Positions 32,927-42,150 of a stretch of 64,000 nucleotides of DNA are shown in pieces (positions within the stretch are counted from its first letter, which is position 1; each line of letters starts with the position of its first letter). Origin of the DNA: Pseudomonas subflava (GTDB lineage: Bacteria; Pseudomonadota; Gammaproteobacteria; Pseudomonadales; Pseudomonadaceae); assembly GCF_023823685.1 (NCBI RefSeq), contig NZ_JAMXBF010000013.1, positions 186,001 to 250,000 of the forward strand, read 5' to 3'. The position numbers and the translations under genes were made by a program. Below the pieces are notes generated by a model. The model was not told the DNA's origin. It searched no databases and was given only the letters and a program-made list of their open reading frames with translations.

Positions 32927-34801
32927 TCAGCGACCGCGCAGGAACAGCTTGTCCAGATCATCCATGCCCAGCTGGGTCCAGGTCGGCCGGCCGTGGTTGC
33001 ACTGACCGCTGCGCTCGGTGTGCTCCATATCGCGCAGCAGGGCGTTCATCTCCGGCAGGGTTAGGCGCCGGTTGGCACGCACCGCGCCGTGGCAGGCCAT
33101 GGTCGCTAGCAGCTCGTTGAGATGGGCCTGGATGCGGTCGCTGGTGCCGTACTCCAGCAGGTCGGCGAGCACGTCGCGCACTAGCTGGGTCGCCTCGGCC
33201 TGCTTGAGCAGCGCGGGAATCTGACGGATCGCCAGACTCTCCTCACCCAAACGCTGCAGCTCGAAGCCCAAGCGCTGGAACCACTGGCCGTGTTCTTCGG
33301 CGCAATCGGCCTCGCGCTGGCTCAGGGCGATGGATTCGGGCACCAGCAGCGGCTGGCCGCGCAGGCCCTCGCAGGCCATGGCGGTCTTCAGCCGCTCATA
33401 GGTGATGCGCTCGTGAGCCGCGTGCATGTCCACCAGCACCATGCCCTGGGCGTTCTCGGCGAGGATGTAGACGCCCTTGAGTTGAGCCAGGGCATAGCCC
33501 AGCGGCGGGATATCGCCCTGAGTCTGAGGCAATACGGCCGACGGCTCGGCCAGCGGTGCAAAGTACTCGCGATAAGCGCCCTGGGCCTCGGCCTGCGGGA
33601 TGGCCGGCTGCGGCCGCGGCGACTGATAACCGGCGCCCGGCGAGCGCCAGACGGACGACTCGACCGCTGGCCGCTCCAGCACGGTGGCGGCCAGACCGAT
33701 CTCGCCCTGCGGGCCGAACTCGCCGGCCGCCTGACCACTCGGACGCACGATCTGCCCCACCGCCGCCGGTGCCGCCAACTGGTCCTCCGGCCGCACCTCG
33801 CCCAGCGCCCGGTGCAGGGTGCCATAGAGGAAGTCGTGAACCATGCGGCTGTCGCGGAAGCGCACCTCGTGCTTGGTCGGGTGCACATTGACGTCGACCA
33901 CCCCCGCATCGATCTCGAGGAACAGCACGAAGGTCGGATGACGGCCATTGAACAGCACGTCGCGGTAGGCCTGGCGCACAGCGTGGGCGACCAGTTTGTC
34001 GCGCACCATGCGGCCATTGACGTAGAAATACTGCAGGTCCGCCTGGCTGCGCGAGAACGTCGGCAGGCCGACCCAGCCCCACAGGCGCAGGCCGCTGCGC
34101 TCCACCTCGATGGGCAGCGCCTGCTCGAGGAAGGCCGGGCCGCAGACGCTGGCCACCCGACGGGCGCGGCTGATCTCGTCCGGCGCCTCGTGCAGGGCGA
34201 ATACCGTCTTGCCGTTGTGGCGCAGGTGGAAGGCGACATCGAAGCGGGCCAGGGCCAGGCGTTTGATCACTTCCTGCAGGTGATCGAACTCGGTCTTCTC
34301 AGCGCGCAGGAACTTGCGCCGCGCCGGGGTATTGAAAAACAGGTCGCGCACTTCCACCGAGGTACCGACCGGATGCGCCGCGGGCTGCACCCGCGCCTCC
34401 ATGTCGCGGCCTTCGGTCTCCACCTGCCAGGCCTGTTCGGCATCGGCGGTGCGCGAGGTCATGGTCAGGCGCGCGACGGAGCTGATCGAGGCCAGCGCCT
34501 CGCCGCGGAAACCGAGGCTGCACACCGCCTCCAGGTCTTCCAGCTCGCGGATCTTGCTGGTGGCGTGGCGGGCGAGGGCCAGCGGCAGGTCGTCGGCGGG
34601 AATGCCGCCGCCGTCGTCGCGCACCCGTAGCAGTTTGATGCCGCCCTGCTCGACCTCGATGTCGACCCGGCGGGCGCCGGCGTCCAGGCTGTTCTCCAGC
34701 AGCTCCTTGATCACCGAGGCGGGCCGCTCGACCACCTCGCCGGCGGCAATCTGGTTCGCCAGCCGCGGACTCAGCAGCTGGATGCGGCGCAGCTCACTCA
34801 T
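32927..34801 (-). CDS. mutL: DNA mismatch repair protein MutL
   Basis: Encodes a 624-residue MutL. The N-terminal GHKL ATPase domain has IAAGEVVERPASVIKELLENSLDAGA, the DDGGGI and GFRGEAL motifs. The C-terminal dimerisation domain carries the endonuclease motif DMHAAHERITYE starting at Asp458, expected for a species without MutH. MACHGAVRANRRL near the end is the conserved regulatory-zinc site. It overlaps amiB by 4 bases. Confidence 0.97.
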   Translation of the reverse strand: MSELRRIQLLSPRLANQIAAGEVVERPASVIKELLENSLDAGARRVDIEVEQGGIKLLRVRDDGGGIPADDLPLALARHATSKIRELEDLEAVCSLGFRGEALASISSVARLTMTSRTADAEQAWQVETEGRDMEARVQPAAHPVGTSVEVRDLFFNTPARRKFLRAEKTEFDHLQEVIKRLALARFDVAFHLRHNGKTVFALHEAPDEISRARRVASVCGPAFLEQALPIEVERSGLRLWGWVGLPTFSRSQADLQYFYVNGRMVRDKLVAHAVRQAYRDVLFNGRHPTFVLFLEIDAGVVDVNVHPTKHEVRFRDSRMVHDFLYGTLHRALGEVRPEDQLAAPAAVGQIVRPSGQAAGEFGPQGEIGLAATVLERPAVESSVWRSPGAGYQSPRPQPAIPQAEAQGAYREYFAPLAEPSAVLPQTQGDIPPLGYALAQLKGVYILAENAQGMVLVDMHAAHERITYERLKTAMACEGLRGQPLLVPESIALSQREADCAEEHGQWFQRLGFELQRLGEESLAIRQIPALLKQAEATQLVRDVLADLLEYGTSDRIQAHLNELLATMACHGAVRANRRLTLPEMNALLRDMEHTERSGQCNHGRPTWTQLGMDDLDKLFLRGR

Positions 34802-36246
34802 GGCTGGCCCGCCAGGGCCGTGGCCGGAATGCTGAGGGTCTGGCCGACCTTGATGGTGTCGCTTTTGAGCGCATTGGCGCTGCGCAGGGACGACAGGCTG
34901 ACCTGATAGCGCTGGGCGATCAGCGCCAGGCTCTCCCCGGAGGTGACCACGTGCTCGCGCGGGCCCGCGGTGATCTTGCCCTGGTCGCGCAGCACGGCGA
35001 TGAGGGTGCCGGGCGGCGGATTCTGATGGAAGAACTGCCGCACGCCCGCGGTGATCGAGCGCGCCAGGGCCTGCTGATGCCGGGAGGTCGACAGCTTCTT
35101 GGCCTCGTTGGGATTGGAGATGAAGCCGGTCTCCACCAGGATCGACGGGATGTCCGGCGACTTCAGCACCATGAAGCCGGCCTGTTCGACCCGGCGCTTA
35201 TGCAGCGGGGTGATATGGCCCATGTTGCTCAGGACCTTCTGGCCGACGTTGAGGCTGGAGGACAGCGAGGCGGTCATGGACAGATCGAGCAGCACGCCGG
35301 CGAGCATGCGGTCCTTGTCGTCGAGACTGACGTTGCCGGCGCCGCCGATGAGGTCGGACTGGTTTTCGGCATCGGCCAGCCAGCGCGCCGTCTCGGAGGT
35401 CGCGCCGCGCTCGGACAGGGCGTAGACCGAGGCGCCAAAGGCCGCAGCCCGCGGCGCCGCGTCGGCGTGGATGGAGACGAACAGGTCGGCGCCCTTCTTG
35501 CGGGCGATCTCGGTGCGCTTGCGCAGCGGGATGAAATAATCGCCGGTACGCACCAGCTCGCCGCGGAAGCCTTTCTCGGCATTGATCTGCCGCTGCAACT
35601 CCTTGGCGATGGCCAGGGTGACGTTCTTTTCGTACAGCTTGCGGCCCGGGCCGAGGGCGCCGGGGTCCTCACCGCCGTGGCCCGCGTCGATGGCGATCAC
35701 GATGTCGCGCTTGGCGCCTGGCGCAACGGGCAGCTTGGCCGGCGCACTGCCCGGCACCGCGACCACCGGCGGCGGCGTGACGCCCGCGGCCGGCTGGGTG
35801 ACCTGCGGCGCCTGGGGCGTGCTCGGCGCTGCGGATTCCTGATCGAACAGATCTACCACCAGGCGGTGGCCGTACTGCTGATTGGGCGCCAGGCTGAAGC
35901 TCTTCGGCGTGACCACGGCGGACAGATCGAGCACCAGGCGCAGCTCGTTGGGCGAGCGTTGGGCCGAGCGGATACCGGTGATCGGGGTATTGCTCAGCGA
36001 CAACTGATCCAGTTTCGTGGACATTTGGCCGCCGCTGACGTCGATGACGATGCGGTTCGGCGCGGCCAGTGTAAACACGCTGTGCTGCACCGGGCCGGAC
36101 AGGTCGAAGACCAGCCGGGTGTTGTCGGGGGCGCGCCACAGGCGAACACTGCGGATTTCACTCGCGGCGAGGACGTCCGCGGCCAGCGCCGCCAGCACCA
36201 GCCCAACACCACTCATCCGTGCCAGCATGCGCATAGCCTTCCCCAT
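34798..36246 (-). CDS. amiB: N-acetylmuramoyl-L-alanine amidase AmiB
   Basis: Encodes a roughly 482-residue periplasmic amidase that cleaves septal peptidoglycan for daughter-cell separation. The order is: signal peptide, AMIN localisation domain (about residues 28-135), a proline-rich linker, the zinc amidase_3 domain (IAIDAGHGGEDPGA, with the conserved VSIHADA and the catalytic VETGFISN), and one C-terminal LysM domain (HVVTSGESLALIAQRYQVS). The exact start is uncertain: ATGs at 36246, 36234 and 36228 are all in frame before the signal peptide, and GGGGAAGG at about 36237-36244 favours 36228. The frame continues to 36378. Confidence 0.94.
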   Translation of the reverse strand: MGKAMRMLARMSGVGLVLAALAADVLAASEIRSVRLWRAPDNTRLVFDLSGPVQHSVFTLAAPNRIVIDVSGGQMSTKLDQLSLSNTPITGIRSAQRSPNELRLVLDLSAVVTPKSFSLAPNQQYGHRLVVDLFDQESAAPSTPQAPQVTQPAAGVTPPPVVAVPGSAPAKLPVAPGAKRDIVIAIDAGHGGEDPGALGPGRKLYEKNVTLAIAKELQRQINAEKGFRGELVRTGDYFIPLRKRTEIARKKGADLFVSIHADAAPRAAAFGASVYALSERGATSETARWLADAENQSDLIGGAGNVSLDDKDRMLAGVLLDLSMTASLSSSLNVGQKVLSNMGHITPLHKRRVEQAGFMVLKSPDIPSILVETGFISNPNEAKKLSTSRHQQALARSITAGVRQFFHQNPPPGTLIAVLRDQGKITAGPREHVVTSGESLALIAQRYQVSLSSLRSANALKSDTIKVGQTLSIPATALAGQP

Positions 36247-36259
36247 CTTTCTTGAACTC

Positions 36260-36745
36260 TTATAAGGCAGCACACCACGCCTCGGCTCGCGCGCCATGTG
36301 GCTGCAACTGCAGCGCGCGGCCGACTCCTTGCGGGCTAATGGTAATGTCCAGGTCGGCCTTTGGCAAAACGCCGGCACCGCGCTCGGGCCACTCGATCAG
36401 GCACAAGGCATCGCCTTCGAAGTAATCGCGAATGCCGAGAAACTCCAGCTCTTCCGGGTCGGCCAGACGATACAGATCGAAGTGGAAGACCCGCGTTTCG
36501 CCCAGCTCGTAGGGCTCGACCAGCGTGAAGGTCGGGCTCTTCACCGCACCTCCATGCCCCAGGCCACGCAGGATGCCGCGCGACAGAGTGGTCTTGCCGG
36601 CGCCCAGATCACCGTGCAGGTAGATCACTCCACGACCGCCGGTCGCCTGGGCGATGCGCGCGCCCAGTTGGTACATGGCGTCTTCGCCCTCGGCATAGAG
36701 GGTCACTGCTGGCGGCGTCGCCTTCGACGGGGTCACCTCAGACAC
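36260..36745 (-). CDS. tsaE: tRNA threonylcarbamoyladenosine synthesis ATPase TsaE
   Basis: Encodes a 161-residue P-loop ATPase needed for t6A37 modification with TsaB and TsaD. The Walker A loop is HGDLGAGKTTLSRG, followed by SPTFTLVEPYELG, HFDLYRLADPEELEFLG and CLIEWPERG. The start is GTG at 36745, since AGGAG stands 8 bases upstream and no ATG fits. It overlaps the 3' end of nnrD by 13 bases. Further upstream, the frame is an extension through nnrD and is not coding. Confidence 0.93.
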   Translation of the reverse strand: MSEVTPSKATPPAVTLYAEGEDAMYQLGARIAQATGGRGVIYLHGDLGAGKTTLSRGILRGLGHGGAVKSPTFTLVEPYELGETRVFHFDLYRLADPEELEFLGIRDYFEGDALCLIEWPERGAGVLPKADLDITISPQGVGRALQLQPHGARAEAWCAAL

Positions 36746-38232
36746 GGCGCATGCTCCTGCAACAGCTGACGAATGGTCGGAATCAGATCGCTGGCCGCCA
36801 GGCCGCGGCCGTGTTCGCCGAGGCGCTGGCCGGCGCCCGCGTGCAGCCAGACGCCCAGCGCGGCGGCCTCGAAGGCCGCCAGCCCCTGCCCACGCAGCGC
36901 GCCGATCAGCCCGGCGAGGACATCGCCCAGCCCGGCGGTCGCCATGGCTGGGTGGCCGAGGTCGCACAACAGCAGCCGGCCATCGGGCGCGGCTACCAGG
37001 CTGCCGGCGCCCTTGAGCACGATTGCCGCCTGGTACTTGCGCGCCAGCGCCAGGGCAGCCGCAGGGCGGTCGGCCTGCACTTCGGCAGTGGACAGTCCCA
37101 GCAGACGACCTGCCTCGCCCGGATGCGGCGTGAGCACCGCATCACGCGGCGCCTGCACCACGCCCTCGGCCAGCAGATTGAGGGCATCGGCATCCCAGAC
37201 CTGCGGCCGCTCGCTGGCCAGCGCGGCGCTGAGCAGGCTGCGCCCCCAGGCTTGCTGGCCGAGACCGGGACCGACCACCAGCACATCGGCGCGCTCGCAC
37301 AGGCCGAGCAGCTGATAGGTGGACTCGGTGGGCTGGCACATCACCTCGGGCAGGCGCGCCAGGCTGGCGGGCAGATGCTCGCTGCGGGTCGCCAAGGACA
37401 CCAGGCCGGCGCCGGCACGCAGCGCGCTTTCTGCGCTGAGCAAAGCGGCGCCGCCGAAGCCACGGTCGCCGCCGATCACCAGCACGTGACCGAAGCGCCC
37501 CTTGTGCGCGGTGCGGGCGCGCGGCGCCAGCAGCGGCACGGCGTCGTCCGCCAGACGCAGCGCGACATGCGGCTGCTGGGCGACCAGCACGATATCGGCC
37601 TGCAGATCATCGAACGCCAGCTCGCCGACCCAGTCCGGTGCGTCGCCGGTGAACAGCCCCAGCTTGAGGCCGATGAAACTGACGGTGAGATCGGCGCGCA
37701 CCGCCGACTCCGCGACCCGGCCGGTGTCGGCGCACAAGCCCGATGGGATATCCACGGCCAGCACCGGCAGGCCCGCGGCATTGATCGCCTCGACGGCGGC
37801 GGCATAAGGCGCGCGCCACTCGCCACGAAAGCCGGTGCCGAGCAGGGCGTCGACCAGCACGCCGCGCAATTCGGCAGGCTCGCTCCAGGGCTCGACCGCT
37901 ACACCGGCTGCACGTGCCGCGTCGCGGGCCACTGCGGTATCGCCGCTCAGCGTCTCCGGCGCGCCGACCGCCAGCACACGCACGCGCCAGCCGGCCTTCT
38001 GCGCCAGTTCGGCGATCAGGTAGCCATCGCCGGCGTTGTTGCCGGCGCCGGCCAGCACGGTGATCTCGCCGAGCTGCGGCCAGCGGCGACGCAGGGCTCG
38101 CCAGGCGGCATGGGCGGCGCGCTGCATCAGTTCGAAACCGGGCGTGCCGGCGGCGATCAGGCGGGCATCCAGGTCGCGGACCTGGGCTGCGCTGTATAGC
38201 GGAAGGGGTAATGCGGCGTCGGCAGCGGGCAT
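36733..38232 (-). CDS. nnrD: Bifunctional NAD(P)HX epimerase/dehydratase
   Basis: Encodes a 499-residue fusion that repairs hydrated NAD(P)H. The N-terminal epimerase domain (NnrE, residues about 1-215) has LAGAGNNAGDGYLIAEL and VDALLGTGFRG. The C-terminal ADP/ATP-dependent dehydratase domain (NnrD, about 225-490) has HKGRFGHVLVIGGDRGFGGAALLSAESALRAGAGLV, LTPHPGEAGRLLG and GHPAMATAGLGDVLAGLI. The ATG at 38232 gives the normal start. It heads the minus-strand series and is divergent from queG over 65 bases. Confidence 0.96.
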   Translation of the reverse strand: MPAADAALPLPLYSAAQVRDLDARLIAAGTPGFELMQRAAHAAWRALRRRWPQLGEITVLAGAGNNAGDGYLIAELAQKAGWRVRVLAVGAPETLSGDTAVARDAARAAGVAVEPWSEPAELRGVLVDALLGTGFRGEWRAPYAAAVEAINAAGLPVLAVDIPSGLCADTGRVAESAVRADLTVSFIGLKLGLFTGDAPDWVGELAFDDLQADIVLVAQQPHVALRLADDAVPLLAPRARTAHKGRFGHVLVIGGDRGFGGAALLSAESALRAGAGLVSLATRSEHLPASLARLPEVMCQPTESTYQLLGLCERADVLVVGPGLGQQAWGRSLLSAALASERPQVWDADALNLLAEGVVQAPRDAVLTPHPGEAGRLLGLSTAEVQADRPAAALALARKYQAAIVLKGAGSLVAAPDGRLLLCDLGHPAMATAGLGDVLAGLIGALRGQGLAAFEAAALGVWLHAGAGQRLGEHGRGLAASDLIPTIRQLLQEHAPCLR

Positions 38233-38297
38233 GGTTCGGCTTATGGGGCTGAGGTCTGGCAGAATTATACCCATCTCCCCCGCCTTGCCGTCCCATC

Positions 38298-39368
38298 ATG
38301 CCCGACTCCCCGCTCGACCTCGCTCAACTGGCGCAGTCCATCAAGGACTGGGGCCGAGAGCTGGGCTTCCAGCAGGTGGGCGTCGCCGACGTGGAGCTGG
38401 GCGAGCACGAGGCGCACCTGCGACGCTGGCTGGAGGCCGGCTATCAGGGCGAGATGGACTATATGGCCGCCCATGGCTCGAAACGTTCCCACCCGGACGA
38501 ACTGGTGCCCGGCACCCTGCGGGTAGTCTCGCTGCGCATGGATTACCTGCCCGGCGACACCCGGATGGCCGAGCGCCTGGCCCAGCCGGAGCAGGCCTAC
38601 GTGTCGCGCTACGCCCTGGGCCGCGACTACCACAAGCTGGTGCGCAAGCGCCTGCAGCAACTGGCCGAGCGTATTCAGGCCGCAATCGGCCCGTTCGGCT
38701 ACCGCGCCTTCGTCGACAGTGCGCCCGTGCTGGAGAAGGCCATCGCGGAGAAGGCCGGCCTGGGCTGGATCGGCAAGAACACCCTAGTGCTCAACCGCAA
38801 GGCCGGCAGCTGGTTCTTCCTCGGCGAGCTGTTCGTCGACATCGCTCTGCCGGTGGACGCCCCGCACGGCAGCGAGCACTGCGGCCGCTGCAGCGCCTGC
38901 CTGGACGTGTGCCCGACCAATGCCTTCGTCGGCCCCTACGTGCTGGACGCGAGGCGCTGCATTTCCTACCTGACCATCGAGCTGAAGGGCGCAATTCCCG
39001 AGGAGCTGCGCGGGCCCATCGGCAACCGGGTATTCGGCTGCGATGACTGCCAGATCGTCTGCCCGTGGAACCGCTTCGCCCGCCCCACCGAGCAGGGCGA
39101 CTTCCAGCCGCGCCACGGCCTGGACAGCGGCGGCCTGGTCGAGCTGTTCCTGTGGACCGAGGAGGAATTCCTTACCCGCACCGAAGGCTCGCCGCTGCGC
39201 CGCGCCGGCTACGAGCGCTGGCTGCGCAACCTGGCCGTGGGGCTGGGCAACGCGCCCTCGACCATTCCCGTGCTGCAGGCGCTGGAGGCACGCCGCGAGC
39301 ATCCGTCGGAACTGGTGCGCGAGCATGTGCAATGGGCGCTGGCGCGCCACCAGCAACGCGGAAGCTAG
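38298..39368 (+). CDS. queG: Epoxyqueuosine reductase QueG
   Basis: Encodes a 356-residue cobalamin- and iron-sulfur-dependent reductase that makes queuosine in tRNA. Two [4Fe-4S] cluster motifs are visible: CGRCSACLDVCP and CDDCQIVCPWN; upstream GWIGKNTLVLNRKAGSWFFLGEL is the family signature. The stop codon is at the edge of a palindromic repeat (39368-39425). TATACC at 38266-38271 is a possible -10 element. Confidence 0.97.
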   Translation: MPDSPLDLAQLAQSIKDWGRELGFQQVGVADVELGEHEAHLRRWLEAGYQGEMDYMAAHGSKRSHPDELVPGTLRVVSLRMDYLPGDTRMAERLAQPEQAYVSRYALGRDYHKLVRKRLQQLAERIQAAIGPFGYRAFVDSAPVLEKAIAEKAGLGWIGKNTLVLNRKAGSWFFLGELFVDIALPVDAPHGSEHCGRCSACLDVCPTNAFVGPYVLDARRCISYLTIELKGAIPEELRGPIGNRVFGCDDCQIVCPWNRFARPTEQGDFQPRHGLDSGGLVELFLWTEEEFLTRTEGSPLRRAGYERWLRNLAVGLGNAPSTIPVLQALEARREHPSELVREHVQWALARHQQRGS

Positions 39369-39425
39369 GTGCGCCGTGCGCACCCAGGAACGCTGTCGGT
39401 AGACCGGCGGTGCGCACAGCGCACC
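39368..39425. repeat. Pair of GGTGCGC-N3-GCGCACC palindromes after queG
   Basis: Two units, GGTGCGC-CGT-GCGCACC (39368-39384) and GGTGCGC-ACA-GCGCACC (39409-39425), are separated by 24 bases. The first begins with the last base of the queG stop codon. The paired layout is like a REP doublet. Confidence 0.82.
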
Positions 39426-39460
39426 CTACGGAAGGCTGGGCTTACACCTCAGGAAGCACG

Positions 39461-39480
39461 GTAGCCCGGATGCAATCCGC
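39461..39480 (+). repeat. Half copy of the GTAGCCCGGATG repeat
   Basis: One arm, starting GTAGCCCGGATG and ending ATCCG, is present; the expected inverted arm is not recognisable downstream. It is in the 243-base gap between queG and orn, where I see no gene. Confidence 0.65.
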
Positions 39481-39611
39481 GGGCGAAATTCCCTGCGTCC
39501 CAGGATTGGCCTCTGGCGACGATTGCAGGCGCGATATCTGCTGCCAAGCTCTCGCCGCACCCCGGTTTGCGAGCAAATAACCGGGCGCCCTCCGCTCCTA
39601 CGAAAGAGCCG

Positions 39612-40157
39612 TCAGACCTTGAGGAAGTGCTGGCGGTAGTGCCGCAGCTCGGCGATGGATTCGCGGATATCGTCCAGCGCCAGGTGCGCGCCCTGCTTCT
39701 GAAACGAATCCTTGACCTGCGGCGCCCACATGCCGGCAAGGATCTTCAGGGTCGACACGTCCAGGTAGCGGTAGTGGAAGTAGGCCTCCAGGGCCGGCAT
39801 GTACTTGTAGAGGAAGCGCCGATCCTGGCCAATGCTGTTGCCGCAGATGGGCGACTTGCCCTTGGGCACCCACTGCTCGAGGAAGGCGATGGTCTGCGCC
39901 TCGGCCGCCGCGGTATCGATGGCGCTGTCGCGCACGCGCTGGGTCAGGCCGCTCTCGCCGTGGGTGCGGGTATTCCACTCGTCCATCCCAGCCAGCACCG
40001 CGTCGCTGTGGTGGATGGCCATCACCGGGCCCTCGGCCAGCACGTTCAACTCGCTGTCGGTGACGATGGTGGCGATCTCGATGATCACGTCCCGCTCCGG
40101 CTCCAGCCCGGTCATTTCCAGGTCGATCCAGATCAGGTTGTTGGGGTTCTGCGGCAT
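39612..40157 (-). CDS. orn: Oligoribonuclease Orn
   Basis: Encodes a 181-residue DEDDh 3'-5' exoribonuclease that degrades di- to penta-nucleotides, including pGpG, the breakdown product of c-di-GMP. Exo motifs: WIDLEMTGLEP near residues 10-20, CGNSIGQDRRF, and YRYLDVSTLK, with the late HLALDDIRESIAEL. Full family length. It links functionally to the c-di-GMP proteins encoded later in the window. Confidence 0.97.
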   Translation of the reverse strand: MPQNPNNLIWIDLEMTGLEPERDVIIEIATIVTDSELNVLAEGPVMAIHHSDAVLAGMDEWNTRTHGESGLTQRVRDSAIDTAAAEAQTIAFLEQWVPKGKSPICGNSIGQDRRFLYKYMPALEAYFHYRYLDVSTLKILAGMWAPQVKDSFQKQGAHLALDDIRESIAELRHYRQHFLKV

Positions 40158-40217
40158 GACGTCTGCTCCTGTGCGAATGCCGGGCAGTTTAGCCGTTTGT
40201 GAACGCCGCCGGGCCCG

Positions 40218-40988
40218 TTATAGGTGCCAGAGCAACAGCCGCGAAGCGCGCCAGTCGGTCAGTTCGATGACCTCGTCCGGCGCCACGTCAGGGATCTCGA
40301 AGCTGTTGCTGATCAGCAGGCTGCCCGGGCGCATCTCGCAGCGGGCCTTGGTCCACAGCTCGGCCATCGGCGCCGGCGAGAGGAAGCAGTAGACCACGTC
40401 GTAGCCACCCAGCGGCTCGTCCCACAGGCTGCGGTAGCGCACCCGGCAGTTGCGGTACGGCAGGCAGCGCAGCCAGGCGAAGAGGAAGACCAGCGGCGCC
40501 GTCTCGACGCCGACCAGCCGCGCCCGCGGGTAGTCACGCGCCAGCTGTACCAGGGCACTGCCCAGGCCGCAGCCCAGGTCGACGAAGCGGAAGTCCGCCG
40601 GCAGCCCGACCAGGCGCTCGCTGAGCCGCTGGCGGGTGCGCGCGCCGCTCAGATACAGCGGCACACGCTCGCGGAAGCTGTTCCAGTTGAGCAACAACAG
40701 CAACAGGAACGCGGCGAGGAACCACCAGGCAGGCCATTCGCGGCTTTGCAGCGCCAGGAGCCCGGGCACGAACGCCAGGTTCAGTGGCAACCACCAGCGC
40801 CGCAGGCCCAGCCAGTGGCCGAGCGCCGCGGCCAGCCCGCCCTGACCCAGCGCCGCCTGCCACAAGCTCGGCCGCCACTCGCCCAAGCGCGCCGCGGCGA
40901 GCACGGCCACAGCCAACGCGGCCAGGGCCAGGAGCTGGGCCAGCAGGGCGAGAACGGCGGGATAGCGGCAGCGCAGGGTGTCGAGCAT
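40218..40988 (-). CDS. Membrane-anchored class I methyltransferase
   Basis: Encodes a 256-residue protein with three or four N-terminal membrane segments (about residues 10-100) followed by a small methyltransferase domain. The SAM-binding loop FRFVDLGCGLGSALVQLAR is clear, with an acidic VGVETAP after strand 2 and YDVVYCFLSP as motif IV. The ATG at 40988 is chosen because the hydrophobic region begins there. The target is unknown; membrane attachment suggests a lipid, quinone or membrane-protein substrate, which is only inference. It lies divergent from rsgA. Confidence 0.83.
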   Translation of the reverse strand: MLDTLRCRYPAVLALLAQLLALAALAVAVLAAARLGEWRPSLWQAALGQGGLAAALGHWLGLRRWWLPLNLAFVPGLLALQSREWPAWWFLAAFLLLLLLNWNSFRERVPLYLSGARTRQRLSERLVGLPADFRFVDLGCGLGSALVQLARDYPRARLVGVETAPLVFLFAWLRCLPYRNCRVRYRSLWDEPLGGYDVVYCFLSPAPMAELWTKARCEMRPGSLLISNSFEIPDVAPDEVIELTDWRASRLLLWHL

Positions 40989-41075
40989 GGCGCCCGTTGT
41001 ACCAGCAGGCCGCCGCCAGAACCAGATGGGGCCCGTGCTAAACTCGCCGCCGTTTCTCATCCCACCGGAAAGGCC

Positions 41076-42107
41076 ATGGCCAAACGCCAACTGACCCGCC
41101 GCCAGAGCTGGCGCATCGAAAAAGTCCAGGAAGAGCGCGCCACCCGCGCGGCCAAGCGCGAATCGCGCCTGCTCGAGGAGCTGGAAGGCGGCGACCTGGG
41201 CCCGGAGCAGACCGGCCTGGTCATCGCCCACTTCGGCGTGCAGGTCGAGGTCGAGGCCCTGGAAGGCGAGCTGCTCGGCCAGACGCAACGCTGTCACCTG
41301 CGCGCCAATCTGCCGGCGCTGGTCACCGGCGACCGCGTGGTGTGGCGCGCCGGCAACCAGGGCCACGGGGTGATCGTCGCCCAACTGCCGCGCAATTCCG
41401 AGCTGTGCCGCCCGGACATGCGCGGCCAGCTCAAGCCGGTGGCGGCCAACGTCGACCTGATCGTCATCGTCTTCGCCCCGCTGCCACATCCGCACGCCAA
41501 CCTGATCGACCGTTACCTGATCGCCGCCGAACATGCCGGCATCCGCCCGCTGCTGCTGCTGAACAAGGCCGACCTGATCGACGAAGAGAACTCGGCGCAC
41601 CTGGAAAACCTGCTGAGTACCTATCGCCAGCTCGGTTACGAGCTGCAGGAAGTCTCGGCGCGCCAGGGCGGCGGCATGGAGCTGCTGCAGCAGCGCCTGG
41701 ACGGGCACGTCAGCGTGTTCGTCGGCCAGTCCGGAGTGGGCAAGTCGTCGCTGGTCAACAGCCTGCTGCCGGGTGTGGACACCCGCGTCGGCGAGCTGTC
41801 GGAAGTCACCGGCAAGGGCACTCATACCACCACCACGGCGCGGCTGTTCCACTTCCCCGGCGGCGGCGAGCTGATCGACTCACCCGGCATCCGCGAATTC
41901 GGCCTGGGCCACGTCAGTCGCGACGACGTGGAGGCTGGCTTCATCGAATTCCGCGACCTGCTCGGCACCTGTCGCTTCCGTGACTGCAAGCACGACCGCG
42001 AGCCCGGCTGCGCGTTGCTCCAGGCCCTAGAGGATGGCCGTATCCAGCCGCAGCGGATGGCCAGCTACCGGCACATCCTCGCCAGCCTGCCCGAACCCGA
42101 GTACTGA
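41076..42107 (+). CDS. rsgA: Small-subunit ribosome biogenesis GTPase RsgA
   Basis: Encodes a 343-residue circularly permuted GTPase that acts in late 30S maturation. An OB-fold domain (about residues 35-110) precedes a G domain whose NKADL motif comes before the P-loop GQSGVGKSSLVN, as expected of the permutation. The C-terminal zinc knuckle is CRFRDCKHDREPGC. The ATG at 41076 (MAKRQLTRRQSWRI) is the conserved start. It converges on motB over a shared terminator. Confidence 0.97.
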   Translation: MAKRQLTRRQSWRIEKVQEERATRAAKRESRLLEELEGGDLGPEQTGLVIAHFGVQVEVEALEGELLGQTQRCHLRANLPALVTGDRVVWRAGNQGHGVIVAQLPRNSELCRPDMRGQLKPVAANVDLIVIVFAPLPHPHANLIDRYLIAAEHAGIRPLLLLNKADLIDEENSAHLENLLSTYRQLGYELQEVSARQGGGMELLQQRLDGHVSVFVGQSGVGKSSLVNSLLPGVDTRVGELSEVTGKGTHTTTTARLFHFPGGGELIDSPGIREFGLGHVSRDDVEAGFIEFRDLLGTCRFRDCKHDREPGCALLQALEDGRIQPQRMASYRHILASLPEPEY

Positions 42108-42111
42108 GCCA

Positions 42112-42150
42112 AAACGAAGAGGCCGCGATCATCGCGGCCTCTTCGTTTTC
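42112..42150. terminator. Bidirectional terminator between rsgA and motB
   Basis: A long perfect stem, CGAAGAGGCCGCG with its complement CGCGGCCTCTTCG, is flanked by AAAA and TTTT (42116-42146), so it serves both converging genes. It overlaps the last two bases of the motB frame. Confidence 0.9.
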
